Assembly: GCA_028641055.1 (NCBI GenBank)
Contig: CM054061.1
Span: forward strand, 114,398,019 to 114,462,018
DNA length: 64,000 bases
Source of the DNA: Alopecurus myosuroides
Lineage: Eukaryota; Streptophyta; Magnoliopsida; Poales; Poaceae
Direction of reading: 5' to 3'
The position numbers and the translations under genes were made by a program. A model generated the notes under the pieces. That model worked only from the letters and a program-made list of their open reading frames with translations, did not search any database and had not been told where the DNA came from. Shown one piece after another: positions 22,801-34,181 of the stretch. Within the stretch, counting starts at the first letter, position 1. Each line of letters opens with the position of its first letter.

Positions 22801-24258
22801 GGTGTAAAGCTGAACAGAACTTGATTCATTTGGAGAATAGACTATCTGGCCAGAAGGGTGGAACAGAGTTATTGACTTCTGAGCACAATCAATCATAGCT
22901 TTATTGGCCTTCAACCAATCCATGCCAAGAATGACATCAATGTCAGAATTGCCAAGCAGAATGAGGGAAGCAAGGAATATGTGACCTCCAATTAGAATCT
23001 GATTCTCGTGACTGATCTTGGAAGTTTGCATAGTTGCTCCAGGGGAGTTTACTACTAGCGGGGAACCCAAACCAACAAAAGGTAGTTTAACTGCTGTCGC
23101 AAAGATCTTTGACACGAAAGAATGCGATGCTCCGGTATCAAACAACACTTTAGCTGGGTTAGAGTTTACGGGGAATGTACCGAGAACGACGTCAGCAGCT
23201 TCCTCAGCTTTGTCGGCCTTGATATGATTCACCCTTGCGGTCCTCCCGACAGGCCTTTTGTTGGAGTTGAAGGCTTTAGCCGGGGGAGCACGCACCATTG
23301 CCTGGTTTGTGTTGGGACGAGGTGGTGGTGGAGGTAGCTGCCTCTGAGTGCACTTGTCAGCGTAGTGCCCCGTCTGCTTGCACTTGAAGCAAGTGACGAC
23401 ACGAGGAGGATCTGGCCTTGGCTGCCCCATTGAAAACCTCTGAGCCTGCATCTGAGCTGGGTTGGGTGGGCGGGGAGCGAAGCCTGGAGAAGCTTGGGCA
23501 TATTGAGCCCTAGTGACAGCACCATTTGGCACCCAGATGCGGCGCTTCTGCGGAGGGGTGGTCATGTTGGAGGAGGAACCACCCTCACGCGAGTGCTTCC
23601 GAGACTCCTCGAACGCCTTGCGCCCATTTTCTTCATTGAGCGCGGTGTTAACGAGCTCCTCGAAGTCTTTGGCCTTGATGTTGGTGAGGGAGTACTTGAG
23701 TTCCGGGTTAAAACCTCTACGGAACCTTGCCATCTTCTTAGCCTCAGTGGACACCTCATCACCAGCGTAACGAGCGAGGCGATTGAACTCACTCTGATAG
23801 CCAATGACATCCAGCTTGCCCTGCTTGAGAGAGCAAAACTCTTCACGCATCCTTTCCATGAGACCATCTGGAATGTGGTGCTTCAGGAAAGCTTCCTTGA
23901 AACAGCCCCAGGTGATTGGGTAGCCAGCTCTCATGGTCTGGTAGTTCTCCCACCGAGTAGCTGCCTGACCCTTCAGTAGGTAGGAGGCATACTTGACCTT
24001 GTCTTCCTCAGCAACGTGAGCAATCTCCAGAGCCCTAGCGATCTCACGGATCCAGTCATCAGCATCCAGAGGCTCGCGTGTTCCCACGAAAGCTCTCGGG
24101 CCCAGACTCAGAAATTCCTTGATACTGACTCGTGGAGCGTTCTGGTTGTTGTGCTGATTAGCCTGGAATTGGGCCATCTGCATCACGACCTGAGTCATCT
24201 GAGTCAACAGCTCCGTGATTGGCGGTGGCTCAGGCGGGTTGTTCCTTGTTGGCGGCAT
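19867..24258 (-). CDS. gag-pol: Chromovirus gag-pol polyprotein, integrase active site altered
   Basis: A single 1463-codon frame starting [13 protein letters not shown]. Domains: gag (~1-250); CCHC knuckle [14 protein letters not shown] (~290); aspartic protease FDTGASHSF (~373); reverse transcriptase with [11 protein letters not shown] (~684); RNase H with [14 protein letters not shown] (~832), [10 protein letters not shown] and IFSDHKSL; integrase HHCC zinc finger (~1069), first catalytic D in [10 protein letters not shown] (~1118), and E in [11 protein letters not shown] (~1214); C-terminal chromodomain-like region (~1410-1460). The second catalytic position, normally D in SSDRGS, reads SSGRGS here (residue 1178, codon 20725-20727), 36 residues before the E. 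The D,D-35-E triad is therefore broken and this copy should not integrate by itself, though the frame is otherwise open. The start ATG is preceded by CTATTCAGG, resembling a splice acceptor. Confidence 0.95.
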   Translation of the reverse strand: MPPTRNNPPEPPPITELLTQMTQVVMQMAQFQANQHNNQNAPRVSIKEFLSLGPRAFVGTREPLDADDWIREIARALEIAHVAEEDKVKYASYLLKGQAATRWENYQTMRAGYPITWGCFKEAFLKHHIPDGLMERMREEFCSLKQGKLDVIGYQSEFNRLARYAGDEVSTEAKKMARFRRGFNPELKYSLTNIKAKDFEELVNTALNEENGRKAFEESRKHSREGGSSSNMTTPPQKRRIWVPNGAVTRAQYAQASPGFAPRPPNPAQMQAQRFSMGQPRPDPPRVVTCFKCKQTGHYADKCTQRQLPPPPPRPNTNQAMVRAPPAKAFNSNKRPVGRTARVNHIKADKAEEAADVVLGTFPVNSNPAKVLFDTGASHSFVSKIFATAVKLPFVGLGSPLVVNSPGATMQTSKISHENQILIGGHIFLASLILLGNSDIDVILGMDWLKANKAMIDCAQKSITLFHPSGQIVYSPNESSSVQLYTLDAKPLPLLENVPVVCEFPDVFPEELLGMPPDRAVEFVIELEPGTAPISKHPYKIAPPELKLLKEQIDMYMEKGYIQPSSSAWGCPTLFVAKKDQTKRLVVDYRPLNEKTIKNKYPIPRIDDLFDQLAGASIFSKLDLRMGYHQIKIRKEDIPKTAFTTRYGLYEYTVMSFGLTNAPATFSRPMNSVFHEYLDKFVVVYLDDILVYSKSEGEHEEHLRLTLMKLREHRLYAKFSKCEFWIPEVAYLGHVISAKGIAIDPEKVKAIVDWKTPKTVKQVRSFLGLASYCRRFVQNFSKIAKPLTDLTNKDKKFVWSPQCDESFNLLKTKLTSTPVLVGPDTTKPFQIFCDASLQGLGAVLMQERHVVAYASRQLNAHEQNYPTHDLELAAVVFALKKWRQYLLGNRTEIFSDHKSLKYIFTQPDLNLRQRRWIEKIKDFDLIISYTPGKANVMADALSRKSYCNNLMIMESQPPLHEEFQKLNLGLVPQGYLASLTASPTLEDKIRSEQLRDAEIKKMVEHIKEGKEKFKSFSIDDKGTVFFEGRIAVPQVQSLKDIILKEAHETPLSIHPGSTKMYQDLKTLYWWPGMKREIAQYVSECDVCQRVKAVHQKTAGLLQPLKIPEWKWDMIEMDFVTGFPKSKKGNDAIFVVIDRLTKVAHFFAVKESISASQLAELYTAKIAPLHGVPLEISSGRGSIFTSHFWKSFQEALGTKLLFSTAYHPQSQGQVERVNQILEDMLRACGISFGMKWEDCLPYAEFSYNNSYQASLGMTPFEALYGRRCRSPINWSGAGERSLLGPDIVKEAEEKVRIIRDNLKIAQSRQKSYYDSKHRDMIYAPGDKAYLRVTPLRGTHHFGVKGKLAPRYIGPFNILSRRAENAYSLELPEKLSKVHDVFHVSQLKKCFKDPDRAVDHDSIELQDDLSYEEHPARILDETERKTRNKSTKFLKVQWSHHSDKEATWETEEDLRKKYPDLFSSQ

Positions 24259-24467
24259 CCTGAATAGACATGCATTTTAGCACAACAACAGAAAAGGATA
24301 GACTTGGAAACCGAAAGAGAGATTATTCCGACGCATGAATAGATAACCAACAGGTACATCATCACATGTTCAAATACATCAGAATATCCAACACACCATA
24401 AATGGTTCGAAAGCCAAAGGATAACTAAACATAGCTAAGAATGGATACATCGGTACTCCCATGCTCA
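24259..24467. other. Spacer between pre-gag frame and gag
   Basis: About 209 nt without a reading frame, ending on the minus strand in a pyrimidine-rich stretch and CAG just before the gag ATG. Confidence 0.5.
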
Positions 24468-25283
24468 TCACGCAGGACGGCGGTGAGTAGTACGACGAGA
24501 GGTACGGTGAGGAGCACGCCCACGAAAGTAGGTAGAACGACGATCAACATAGATCTGACGTGGCCTGAGGGCGACTCTAGGTGTGGTGAAGTACATAGCG
24601 TCGACTCCCTGTGCTCCAAAGCGAGGAATCCCAGTGTAACCAGCACCGAGGTTGAGGAGTGGACCTCTGATCGGCTCGTAACCTCCACCATCTGGCAGAC
24701 GACGACCAACTGGCTGATCGAAACGTGCAAAGCGCTCATCTCCAACAAAGTCTGTGGTGTACGTCGCCAGACGAGTCAAAGCAAGTTAGAGCTGCTCTCT
24801 GACTGAAGCCAACTCCTGAGATAGTGTGCTGGCAACTGCGTCACTGTGCCTCACAAACTGAGCGGTGGTGTGCAGCCTGGAGTTATCATGCTCGTAGACA
24901 TCCAGGTTGTCGTAGAGAGTGAAGTGAGCTCCCTCCGAAGTGATGTAACCACGGGGGATGTGGCGATAGATAGAATCGTCAAATCCCTAGTAGTCAGCAC
25001 GAAGGACGGTGAGACTCACATAAGCTGCCTGTTGCACGGCCATATCCACTGTGGAACCTACTGCCTCGTAGCGGTGGACAACACTCATGCCATCATCCGA
25101 CAGAATGTAGACGGTAGCCTGGTAGTAGGTCTGGTCAAAATCTCGCTGCTGCTCGTAGACCTGGTACTCTGGTGCCTAACGGAACCCCAGATAAGTGACC
25201 ATGTCTCTCAGCATCTCCGGATAACCGGCGGTGCTCTCACAACGAGTCATCCGAACCACCTGCGGGTAGAACCTGAGATCCAT
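24468..25283 (-). pseudogene. Extra reading frame upstream of gag, three in-frame stops
   Basis: One frame runs 272 codons from ATG (25283-25281) to TGA (24470-24468), interrupted only by stops at 25178-25176 (TAG), 24989-24987 (TAG) and 24788-24786 (TAA). Composition between the stops is protein-like throughout: MDLRFYPQVVRM at the start, YEVYEQQRDFDQTYYQ-like aromatic/acidic text, an amphipathic helix-like HSDAVASTLSQELASVREQL, and an Arg-rich C-terminus (RRSTYFRGRAPHRTSRR). I recognise no family. The first and third stops can each arise from a Gln codon by one C-to-T change. The ATG follows ATCTGCAG, a possible splice acceptor. It may be an accessory or gag-leader protein decayed in this copy. 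Confidence 0.6.
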
Positions 25284-25808
25284 CTGCAGATGATCGGGGA
25301 AGTTTTGATTAGACGCCGGTAGAAGAACTGAAGTGGAAAGCAACAACAAGGTTTCAACGGACGAAAAGGATGTTGAGAAGAACAGGATATCGAAGCAACA
25401 TCGGGAAACACGAGACCAAAAACTCCTGAGGTACTACGAAAAACCCATCCGGGCTTCTAAAGGATCAATATCTACTGCTTAAGGAATAGAGGATTTGCTT
25501 CCGGGGCTTACACGCCTCCGTTCTCAATCATGAGTACGCAACATGATAAATCATGTCACAACCACCTCCATTCCTATGGTCTAGTAGATATAACTATCCT
25601 AGAGAAACCAGGATTCGTGAAAACCTAACTTGAAAGTTTAGGTGAGAACAGAAAACAACGTTGCACTTCCTTACCAGAAAAGGGAGGGTGGGTGGGGAAA
25701 GAAATAAAATGGCAGAATTCCTACTCTCACGTTTCATTTTTCCTATATAGCTACAAAATAGTTTCTAGACTCAACTGCGACCAGTAAAAGGGATCCTACA
25801 GGCAGACA
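25284..25808. other. Chromovirus 5' untranslated leader
   Basis: Sequence between the primer-binding site and the pre-gag frame, read on the minus strand. No frame or motif recognised. Confidence 0.55.
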
Positions 25809-25820
25809 GGCTCTGATACT
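25809..25820 (-). other. Primer-binding site (Met-initiator tRNA type)
   Basis: The minus strand reads AGTATCAGAGCC three nt inside the 5' LTR edge, one base different from the usual TGGTATCAGAGC match to the initiator-Met tRNA 3' end. It confirms that the right LTR is the 5' LTR. Confidence 0.8.
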
Positions 25821-25823
25821 ATT

Positions 25824-28800
25824 TGTCGCACCCAGACTTCTAGAGGATACTCGCAGTTCCGTTGAACAGTAGTGGATTGGATTACGGGGCTTACCGGCAC
25901 CCGCATCTCTTACGAGTAGGCCAACACACGTATGTGTGACAACCAACCCCTATCTGTTCATCGTCTACGTAAACCATCCCATAGAAATCAGAATACTACC
26001 ATTGACGTACTTCATACCATACACACATGGTACGTCAACGGCGTTGAACAAAATGATAACAAAACAGATCTCTAGGACACAAAAGATGGAAATAAGTTGC
26101 AAATAGCTCTCACTAGAGCAGAGATAGCAAATACAATCATCCAGAGGACACATGTCCCAACATAACATCATTACATCTCAGCGGAAGCATTCAAAGGGTC
26201 TGAGTACAGACAAATCCAAATAGGCTTAAGAAGCCGGAAAACGAAAAGACGGAGCCCATCCACGATGTCTCGGATCCTGCCCGGGTCCGCTACCTACTCG
26301 TCAGCAGCCTCGTCAAACTCCACGTAGTAGCCGTCACAGGGATCCTCGTAAGCGTAGTCTGCGGAAACCACAGCCCCAAAGGGGTCAGTACATAAACGTA
26401 CTGGCAAGCAAGACTCACAGTTCACCAAAGTGTAACCCGTCAACACCAAGCACAGATGCTTTGGGTTCAACGGAAGAAAGGGGATATAAAAGATGCTGCA
26501 ACTGGCTGCACTAACCAACTACAGAACATGATATAACTTCCGGTTAACAGAAAGAAGATAAGATAGCGTATCGTAACCAACTATAACTAACCACCAAATC
26601 AAACCCATCCTGGATCTCGCCCCTTATCCAAAGAAGCAATCCGAGGATAACTCACACAGTTGGATTAGAGATGGATCAAGTTATGGTGGCAATAAAGCTG
26701 TTACTAGTCAAGTTATCATTAGTTAGGTGTAAGTTGTTCTGAGTACTTGTTAGCCAGTACTTTCACCAAGTCAACCATAACCGCGGAAAACACGGCTTCT
26801 CGAGAAGATTTATCCCTGCAGGGGTGCACCAATTTAGCCGTACACGTAAGAATAACCCGCCAGATGGAAGGGCCCTTCCACCAAGCGGGGCACTCAACAC
26901 AACTCAACTCTTCTTCGCATCAAGCCCAAAGCACCACGTGCTGTGCATGTGCGGCTAATCGAGCCCCACGAAGAAAAGGGGACCCTCATAGCACTGGAAG
27001 ACCACGCCGCCCTAAATGCCGACTACAAAAGTTCCACCCTGGCCTCGGGTTCGTACCTGCATATGCGTGCATCAAATGGAAAGCCCGAACTAAGTGTGGC
27101 GATTTGGACGAGATGCGAATCGAATCAAATTGAGGGGGGCGCCCATACACGCTTCCCACATGCGGATAGTGCGCTCATCATGGATCAGTAGACAAGACCC
27201 TTTTCCTAATTAGGGTCGACACTAGCAGGCCTCAAAACCACGCCGGGCCTCCTGCCGGTGCCTTATCAGCAAATTATTATTACCTCAAAAATTAACAGGT
27301 TGTTGTTTAACATCGAGCCCCAGAACATTATAGAATATGATAACAGAAAGTAACGGGTAACAGACTCGAGCAAAACTACCCTAAGCATGCTAGTAAGGTA
27401 CGGGCAACAAGCAAGGGGTTATAGGTGTGGAGGTGAGGCAATATCATGGTTAAGGGATAACATGTGATAGGTTCGTAACAGAAGCAGCTATTCATAGGGC
27501 TAGCAGAAATAGACAACGAAAAGTATCGGTAACCAATGTTGAAAGGAACACAGTGGTTCATGTGAGTGATAACTTGCCTGCAAACTCAGCAGTCTGGTAC
27601 TGAGCTAGATCCTCAGAAGGGGTGTCGTAAGAATCGTCTGTCTCAACGTCGTCGTCTATCCGAGAAGAAGCAAACAAACAATGCAGAAAGATAAACAATC
27701 AATAACATGGCATAGTGCACAATCATGGGATGATGCATGTCAATTTAATGGATGCATCAAAATAAACTAGTTGACATGGTAACACAATTTAAATGGACCC
27801 ATTTGCAATTTTGGATTGCATATGAAAAGCCCATCAAATAAGGTTGGAATATTTGTTTTTCAACTAATCAACAGGTGAAAGTGGATTAGTATGATGCATG
27901 GATGAGGAAAACAGAAAAATAACAACAATAGAAACAATTTAAAATAAGGTTTACCAAGTTTGGAATTTTATTTATTAAGTTATGAAATTTTGATTCCTTA
28001 AAGGTGTTACACAAGCATTTGTTGTTTTCACCAATTTAAATTGTCCAAAATAGATAACAAAGTTCATATTTGAAAAGAACACAAAATTTTAGGTGGATTA
28101 CATGTTTCAATTATTGAAAAAATGACTTACAATGATTTAGTTATGAATTAAACAAGTTTAAACAAGATTTAAATGAATTTAAAACAAGTATGAGTTTATT
28201 TGAATTTTTATTTGTTCAAAACATAAATTCAAATTCATATTTGAAAAGTTTATACTTTTCTAGTTTGAAAACATATTTTACATGTTCAAAAATAATTTAA
28301 TTTGAGCAAGTTATGAATTTAGCAAATTTAAATGGTTTAATCAAGGTTTAAATTATTTAAGCAATTTTAATTATTCAAACCATGAAACAAAAATTATATT
28401 TGAAAAGATGGTTCAAAATGGCATGGAAAACATATTTTATTTGCATTATTTGGATTAAGTATGAATTAGTTATGCAATTATTCAAATTACAAATGAATTG
28501 TTTGAATTTGAAATTTGAATGCATTTGAATTATTCAAAACATAAAACAAATGGTATAAATAGATAGATAATTAAATTTGGTGCAGTGTACATATTTTATT
28601 TTTATTATTTGGCTTTGTAAAATAAAAGTTATGGGCATTTCCATTTTAGGGACCAAACTGTAAAAGAAAAATAGGATTTGTTTTAAATAGAAAAAGGGCA
28701 GAAAACATTTGTTACCCTGCAGTGGCTAGCCCAAGCCACTGACAGGGGGCCCTGTGCCAGCGTGGATGCACGCGTGGCACGCGGTGCGCACACAGCAGCT

Positions 28801-30439
28801 CACAGGGGGGGCCACCCTGTCAGCGCGCTGCGCAAAAAAGGTTGGATTTTTTCCTGCGGGAGGGGGGACTCGAACCCTGGCCCTCCCGTGCGCGCGCACT
28901 GCACTGCAACCAGTGCGGTAAACGATTCGATCTTGTCAGTATACGCTGCGCAGGTAAGGTAACATTCAGTTTCGCGTTTCTGAATTTTTAACTGACGAAC
29001 GAATGTTTCTGAACTTGGACAGAAACGGCGCGGTGGCCGGCGGCGATCACCGTTGTGCTCGATGCCGTACTGGTGTGCGTGTGTGCTGCTGGGGTGCGAG
29101 ATCGTGTGCGTGATGACCCGAGGGCAGAGAGGAGGAAGGAAGGTGGCGATCACCTCCGATGTAGGCGAGCAGAGGCTCGGGGCAGCACGGCGGCGGCGAC
29201 AGCGGCGAGGTCGTGGACGGCGGCGTGGATCCAGCAAGCAGATGGCGTCGGGGAGGTGTCCACCAGCTCGAGGAGACTACGGGGAACTCGTTCCCGTAGT
29301 TAGCCTGGACGGAGGAGCATGGCAGCGACGGTGAGCTTCATGGGTTCAGACACGGAGCTCCGGTGAGGTGGTTGCAGAGAGGGAGAAGGAGGTGGCAGAG
29401 AGGTGGAGGCGACGGCGCAGCTCGAGAGGGAGGAGGGCGGTAGGGTTAGGGCAGCGCAGGGGCCTAGGGGTAGGTCTTATAGGCGCTACAGGGCGCTGCT
29501 GGCCGTCGGAGCGCAACGGCGTCGACGTGGCGCCGCGGATCTGCTGCCGTACTGCGGGAAGAAAGAGAGAAAGGGGGCGAACCGGTATCGAGCCAAGGAA
29601 AAGGTAAGGGGTGGGCTGGGCTCGCGGGGGCACAGCCCACTGCCGCTCTCCCCCTCGTTTTCTTTTTTAAAATTTCTGTTTTCTTTTTTTTTTCTGAAAA
29701 GTAATAGGAAGAAAAAGATGAGATTTTGGGCTAGGAAAAATTTAGAAAAATTATGGTTAAGTTAATTATTACAAAAGCAACTAATTGCCAACTTTGTTTT
29801 CAAAAAGTTCAAAAGAAAATGCTGTTTGTAAATGGATTCAAATTTGAATTAATTTGATTATTGATTGATTTATTAAAAACAAGAATTTAAATGGCATGAA
29901 CCTTTAGTTTGAAATAAATGGAAACAAAAGATTAGAATGTTTTGGTAATTTTCATAATTTTCAAATTGGGTGTTGTTTGAAATTTGATTCCAATTTAAAT
30001 GATTTTGGAGATTAAGTGATTATTGCAAACAAAATTTAAATGGGGTGAACATATAGTTTTAATTGGAAGCAAATGATTATTATTGTTGTGTAATTATCAT
30101 TAATTCCAAAAGGTTGCTGTTTGGAAGAAAATGTATTTGAATTTGAATAATCATTTGAATTAAGTGATTGATTAAAGCCACCATTTTTAATAGTTGAACC
30201 TTATGGATTGAAATGGAACAATTGGAAGTTTAATTTGAACCTTTTTATTTGGAAAGTTGTAACATAACAAGTATGAAATAAATGTTTGAATATTGGTTTG
30301 AATTTCAATTGTGAAAACAAATAAAAACAGATGCAAACCAAATGAAAACAAGTGCAATGAGTATGATGACATGATGCAAAACTTTAATTAAACAAGAATC
30401 AAACATGCTACGGTGGTTTTTCATACTTGGGATGTTACA
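25824..30439 (-). repeat. 5' LTR of the chromovirus (4616 bp)
   Basis: Counterpart of 15212-19828 with about 1% substitutions in the part compared. Contains the same GC-rich block and the tRNA-like module. Its right edge TGTTACA is followed by CTGTA. Confidence 0.92.
28834..28919 (-). other. tRNA-like / Pol III-type module, second LTR copy
   Basis: Same B-box-like GGGTTCGAGTCCCC and T6 run as in the left LTR. Both copies are retained intact. Confidence 0.45.
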
Positions 30440-30444
30440 CTGTA
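30440..30444. repeat. Target-site duplication, right copy (CTGTA)
   Basis: Matches 15207-15211. Confidence 0.93.
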
Positions 30445-32370
30445 TGGCCGACGACGTTGCTGCCAGCTGCGCTGTCCTCGTTGACGGCGAGATCATGGGC
30501 GCTCGTTTCCGTTGACCCGTCATTCATCCTCCTTCACTAGCAATTCGTCCTCCTTCACTAGCAATTCGTCCTCCTTCCCTAACGGGCCAAGCCCATGCGG
30601 TCCACAGGGTATGTGTTCGCTAACGAGCCAAGCCCATGCGGTCTGCAATGGGCGTTGAACTGGAACTGTCTAACTGTGCTCGTTGGTTCCGGCAAATCGT
30701 AAATACCATGGGCGTTTTCCCCTTTTTGTCTGTTTTTTCCTCTATTTTTTTACGATTTTTTCGTTCCGCTTTTATTTTTCTATTTTCTTTTCTTTTCGTT
30801 ATTCATGTTTTATGATTTTGAAAATATTCGAATTTTATAAATTGTTGAAATCATTCTTTTGTTCAAATTTGGAAATTCTTCAAAAAAAAAATTGTTCACA
30901 TTTTAAAAGTGTTCAAATTCGAAAATTGCACAAACAAGTTGTTTTTGCACATTTATAAATTGTTTAAATTCAAAAATTATACAAATAAGTTTTTTGTGCA
31001 CATTAGAAAAAAATTCAAATCAATGTTTTATCACATTCAAAATTGATCAAATTCAATAATTGTTTAAATCAATTTTTTGTTCACACTTTAAAATTGATCA
31101 AATTTTAAAATTGTTCTAATCAATTTTATGCACATGTGCTAATTTTTCACATTCGAATAAACTTCCAGATTTTGAAAATTATTCAAATTTTAATGTTATT
31201 CCTTTCCCTTTCTTTTTATTTACTTTTTCTAGTGGTGTTTTTACTGTTTATTACATATGAAAATAAAATAGGAGAAAAAAGGTACCTAATAAAAGGGCCA
31301 TATCATTACATCCCATTTTTCATCTGCGGAGGCGGCTGGAACGCCCCGCGCCGCCTTGGAGCGGTATATTGGCGCGAGCACTATTCATCACTTTGCGAGT
31401 GGTAGTACGACTCTCCCAGCGCCTTTTTTTCCTCTTGGGCCGGCTCATTTGCGCTTTTTATAAAGCGAAAAAGAAAAAATTAATTGGGAACGAAGTAGGA
31501 TTCGAACCGGCAATCTAACCCACCGCGCTAGCAGCACAGCCACAGACTTGCTCATGTATATCTTTTTGTTTTAACCTTTTTATTGCCTCTTTTTCTGTTT
31601 TTCATTTTTTTTCCTTTTCCTTTTTCTTTTCTGTTTCTGTTTTTTTTTGTTCACGTAATTTTTTGTTCAGGATTGTTTTTTTTTTAAGTGAAAAATTCTC
31701 AAACTTTAAAATATTTAAATTAAAAAATTGTTCAGATAAAAAATGTTCAAATGAAAAAGCTTTTCAGACTAAAAATTGTTCAAATTTAAGAATTTTTCAT
31801 ATGTAATATTTGTTCATGTTTGAAATCGTTTATTCCTTAAAAATTGTTTAAACTTAAAAAATGTTCAAAATAAAAAATCGTTCATATTTTGAAGAAATAT
31901 TGAAACATACAGTTGTGGACAAAAAAAAAAGTTACCTAGGAGGTAATGGCCGGCCCACGCACGTTTGCTCCTGTGGAACCTCCAGTGCAGGAGACTAAAA
32001 GCTCGGTCCGAATATTGGGCCAGGTCCAATAGCACGTAGCGGTGCCTGGAACTTATGCAGCCCAATTACAACTGGCTTTTTCAAACGCTAACGCAGCTCG
32101 TAGGAAGCGAAATACAATCACGCATCGCCTTCTTTCGCCAGAAAAGTCAGGCACGCGGGACATCTGGAGTTCTTCTGGACAAAGCAAGAAACAGGATGAT
32201 GATGATCAACCGGAGCTAAACGTGCAAGCCTCTCAAATCTTCCCTATCACTGCCGGTCGGGTCCCGGCCTTGCCGTCCGGAGTCCAGAGAGCACGCCACG
32301 CACTCACGGCGCCGACTCCACGTACCCCTGCACCGCCGCGACACGCGTCCGCCGGGCCGTGCCGCTCCCC
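30445..32370. other. Intergenic repeats left of the PEBP gene
   Basis: 30525-30640 holds short tandem duplications (CCTCCTTCACTAGCAATTCG, and a GCCAAGCCCATGCGGTC unit). 30700-31250 and 31560-31930 are AT-rich with many TTCAAATT words. 31310-31560 is GC-richer with a tRNA-like B-box on the minus strand. No protein-coding gene was found; the short frames look random. Confidence 0.5.
31474..31560 (-). repeat. tRNA-like (possibly SINE-derived) segment
   Basis: On the minus strand GGTTCGAATCC (31508-31498) is an exact Pol III B-box. It is preceded by TGGCTGTGCTGCTAGC, weakly like an A-box, and followed by a T6 run at 31479-31474. No complete cloverleaf is visible, so this is more likely a SINE or tRNA relic than a tRNA gene. 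Confidence 0.4.
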
Positions 32371-32373
32371 TCC

Positions 32374-32382
32374 TTATTAAAA
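32374..32382 (+). promoter_or_regulatory. TATA-like box of the PEBP gene
   Basis: TTATTAAAA lies about 130 bp upstream of the start codon in an otherwise GC-rich promoter. The leader between them has no other ATG until 32508. Confidence 0.5.
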
Positions 32383-32507
32383 CCCCACGACCACGCGGCG
32401 ACCACCCACCTCACTCGAAGTCCAGTCCCGAACAATCTGAAGCAAGTATCCGTCCCAGTGTCAACAGCCAAGAGGAGTCGTCAACATACATCGCAGCAGC
32501 AGCAGCC

Positions 32508-33139
32508 ATGGCGCAGGAGAGCCTGAGGCTGGTGTGCCCCCCGGTGACGGCGCACGAGGGCCGGCTGCCGCGGCAGTACACGCTGGAGGGGCAGGGCGCG
32601 AAGAAGGACATCTCGCCGCCGCTGGAGTGGTACGGCGTGCCGGACGGCACGCGGTCGCTGGCGCTGGTGGTGCAGGACATCGACGCGCCGGAGCCGGAGG
32701 CGCCGGTGGTGCCGTGGACGCACTGGGTGGTCGCCAACATCTCGCCCGACATCAAGGGCCTGCCCGAGGGGTTCTCCGGCGCCGGGGGCAACGCCAGCAG
32801 CGACAGCGGCGTCCAGGAGGGGATCAACGACTGGAAGCAGCCCGGGTGGCGCGGGCCCGTCCCGGACTCCCACGGCCACCGCATCCAGTTCAGGATCTAC
32901 GCGCTCGACGACGTGCTCAGCCTCGGGAACAAGGTGAGTGCGCTACCTACAGCTTCTCTTAACCGTAGAGACGTGGCGTTGTGAATGAGAAGACTCTGTT
33001 CTGAACATCTTGCTTAACTAACGTGTGAGTACTGATTAGCTGCGATTTTGTTGTGCAGGTGACCGTGGATAAGGTGATGGAGGCCATGGAGGGGCACGTG
33101 CTGGGGGAGGCAGAGCTCACGGCCGTGTTCATGGGCTGA
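32508..33139 (+). CDS. PEBP-family protein (YbhB/At5g01300-like), two exons
   Basis: Exons 32508-32933 and 33059-33139; the intron is GTGAGT...TTGTGCAG. The product is 168 aa (MAQESLRLVCPP... to ...AELTAVFMG), normal for this family. Phosphatidylethanolamine-binding fold motifs: the ligand-pocket strand VVQDIDAPEPEAPVVPWTHW (~residues 63-82), the DxxGWRGPxPD loop around residues 110-122, and HGHRIQFRIYALD (~124-136). The bacterial-type DIDAP...HW pattern and the single intron distinguish it from the flowering regulators FT/TFL1. Probably a soluble cytosolic protein; its role in plants is unclear. The start has a good context (CAGCCATGGCG). It sits in a host-gene island with tRNA-Gly 260 bp downstream. 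No defects are seen. Confidence 0.93.
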
Positions 33140-33285
33140 TCTGTGGATTTTGACACCCCTGTCTGTGTGTGTGTCTTGACATGTTTGTTACTTCTTGCAT
33201 CTCCTGCGAATTGTGTGTGTGTGGCATGTTCAGTTGTGTGCCTTATATCCGTGCATGCCAACGGACGGCCTTGTAATTTTTATCC

Positions 33286-33291
33286 AATAAA
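33286..33291 (+). terminator. Polyadenylation signal of the PEBP gene
   Basis: AATAAA lies about 150 bp after the stop codon, within CCAATAAAAGG. Confidence 0.6.
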
Positions 33292-33397
33292 AGGAAGTAA
33301 CATCTCATCAGCTCCTAGTGTTCAACAGATCTTTGTGAATGTATATAACAGCTATCGTGAAACGACCTTAATCATTTAATTAGAGATTAGGCATGAA

Positions 33398-33468
33398 GCA
33401 CCAGTGGTCTAGTGGTAGAATAGTACCCTGCCACGGTACAGACCCGGGTTCGATTCCCGGCTGGTGCA
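33398..33468 (+). tRNA. trnG-GCC: tRNA-Gly (GCC)
   Basis: 71 nt with complete cloverleaf. Acceptor stem GCACCAG/CTGGTGC with discriminator A; D-arm with GGTCTAGTGGTAGAA; anticodon stem GTACC/GGTAC around loop CTGCCAC (anticodon GCC at 33430-33432); T-arm CCGGG-TTCGATT-CCCGG. The internal A and B boxes match the consensus. No intron. A T7 run at 33474-33480 serves as Pol III terminator. It appears functional. Confidence 0.97.
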
Positions 33469-33473
33469 ATCCG

Positions 33474-33480
33474 TTTTTTT
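33474..33480 (+). terminator. Pol III terminator of tRNA-Gly
   Basis: Seven consecutive T, five nt after the tRNA 3' end. Confidence 0.85.
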
Positions 33481-34181
33481 CATTTTAACCAAGCGAACTA
33501 TCACATACGTGGCTTAACTCTTAGTGGATGGAAGAATCAATGATTATTTTGCAAAGTGAAGCAGGACTTCTGCCAGTTAACTCCTTTTTTTTAGTTATAT
33601 AAAGGTAGTATGTTAACTCTTCTTTGTTTAGTTATAGAAAGGCAGTCGATTAGGCTAGGAGAGCCCGGCCAAGTTTGCCAAACTACTAAACAATATCTTT
33701 GAAGTTGGCCGAATACCCAACCCAACCAGACGAAATTTGACAAAATAAAAACAGCGAAATTTTGGCAAACTACTAAACAATTATATTGAAGTTGGCCGAA
33801 TATAGGCCGGCGGAATTTTAAAAAAAAGCTACTTTATGCCGAGGGCCGTGTGCATCTTGGTGTAGTCGTCGTCGTCCTCATCGGAGTCGCTTGGCGACTC
33901 CGCCTTCGGGGCGCTGCTGCTGCCCTATCGAGGGTAGTTGTCGCTGTCGGAGAGGAGGATGACATCGCCCGCCGACTATGTAGGAGCTCGCCCTTCTCTG
34001 ATAACGAGGGTCTGGCTTCGAGTCCGCCGACTATGTAGGAGCTCGCCCTTCTCTGATGACGAGGGTCTAGCTCCGAGTCCGTCGGTGCGGCGTCGTTTCC
34101 TCTGGCTCCTCCTTGACGACAGCGAGAAGAACGGGAGCAGCCGTGGCCGTGAGGCGGTTTCTCTCCCGCCTCATCTACCGC
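33481..34181. other. Repeat-like sequence with local duplications
   Basis: A GGCAAACTACTAAACAAT/GTTGGCCGAATA unit occurs twice (about 33679-33712 and 33763-33802). A 55-bp unit starting GCCGACTATGTAGGAGCTCG is directly repeated at about 33971-34025 and 34026-34081. The latter may belong to the same transposon as the downstream pseudogene. Confidence 0.5.

Larger units (their letters stand above)
15212..30439 (-). mobile_element. Complete Ty3/gypsy chromovirus (Tekay/Del-like), 15.2 kb
   Basis: Read on the minus strand: 5' LTR (30439-25824), primer-binding site, broken pre-gag frame, gag-pol, polypurine tract, 3' LTR (19828-15212). LTRs start and end TG/CA and are 4616 and 4617 bp. The C-terminal chromodomain-like segment and the RT/integrase text place it among chromoviruses, probably Tekay. 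In the first ~1.35 kb I counted about 14 differences between the LTRs (~1%). At a commonly used grass rate of 1.3e-8 per site per year that would be roughly 0.4 million years; this is a rough by-eye estimate. Confidence 0.93.

Noticed and set aside
32411..32962. Long frames antisense or shifted over the PEBP gene
   Set aside because: Shadow frames of a GC-rich exon. The 32508 frame alone gives a complete known protein with a valid intron.
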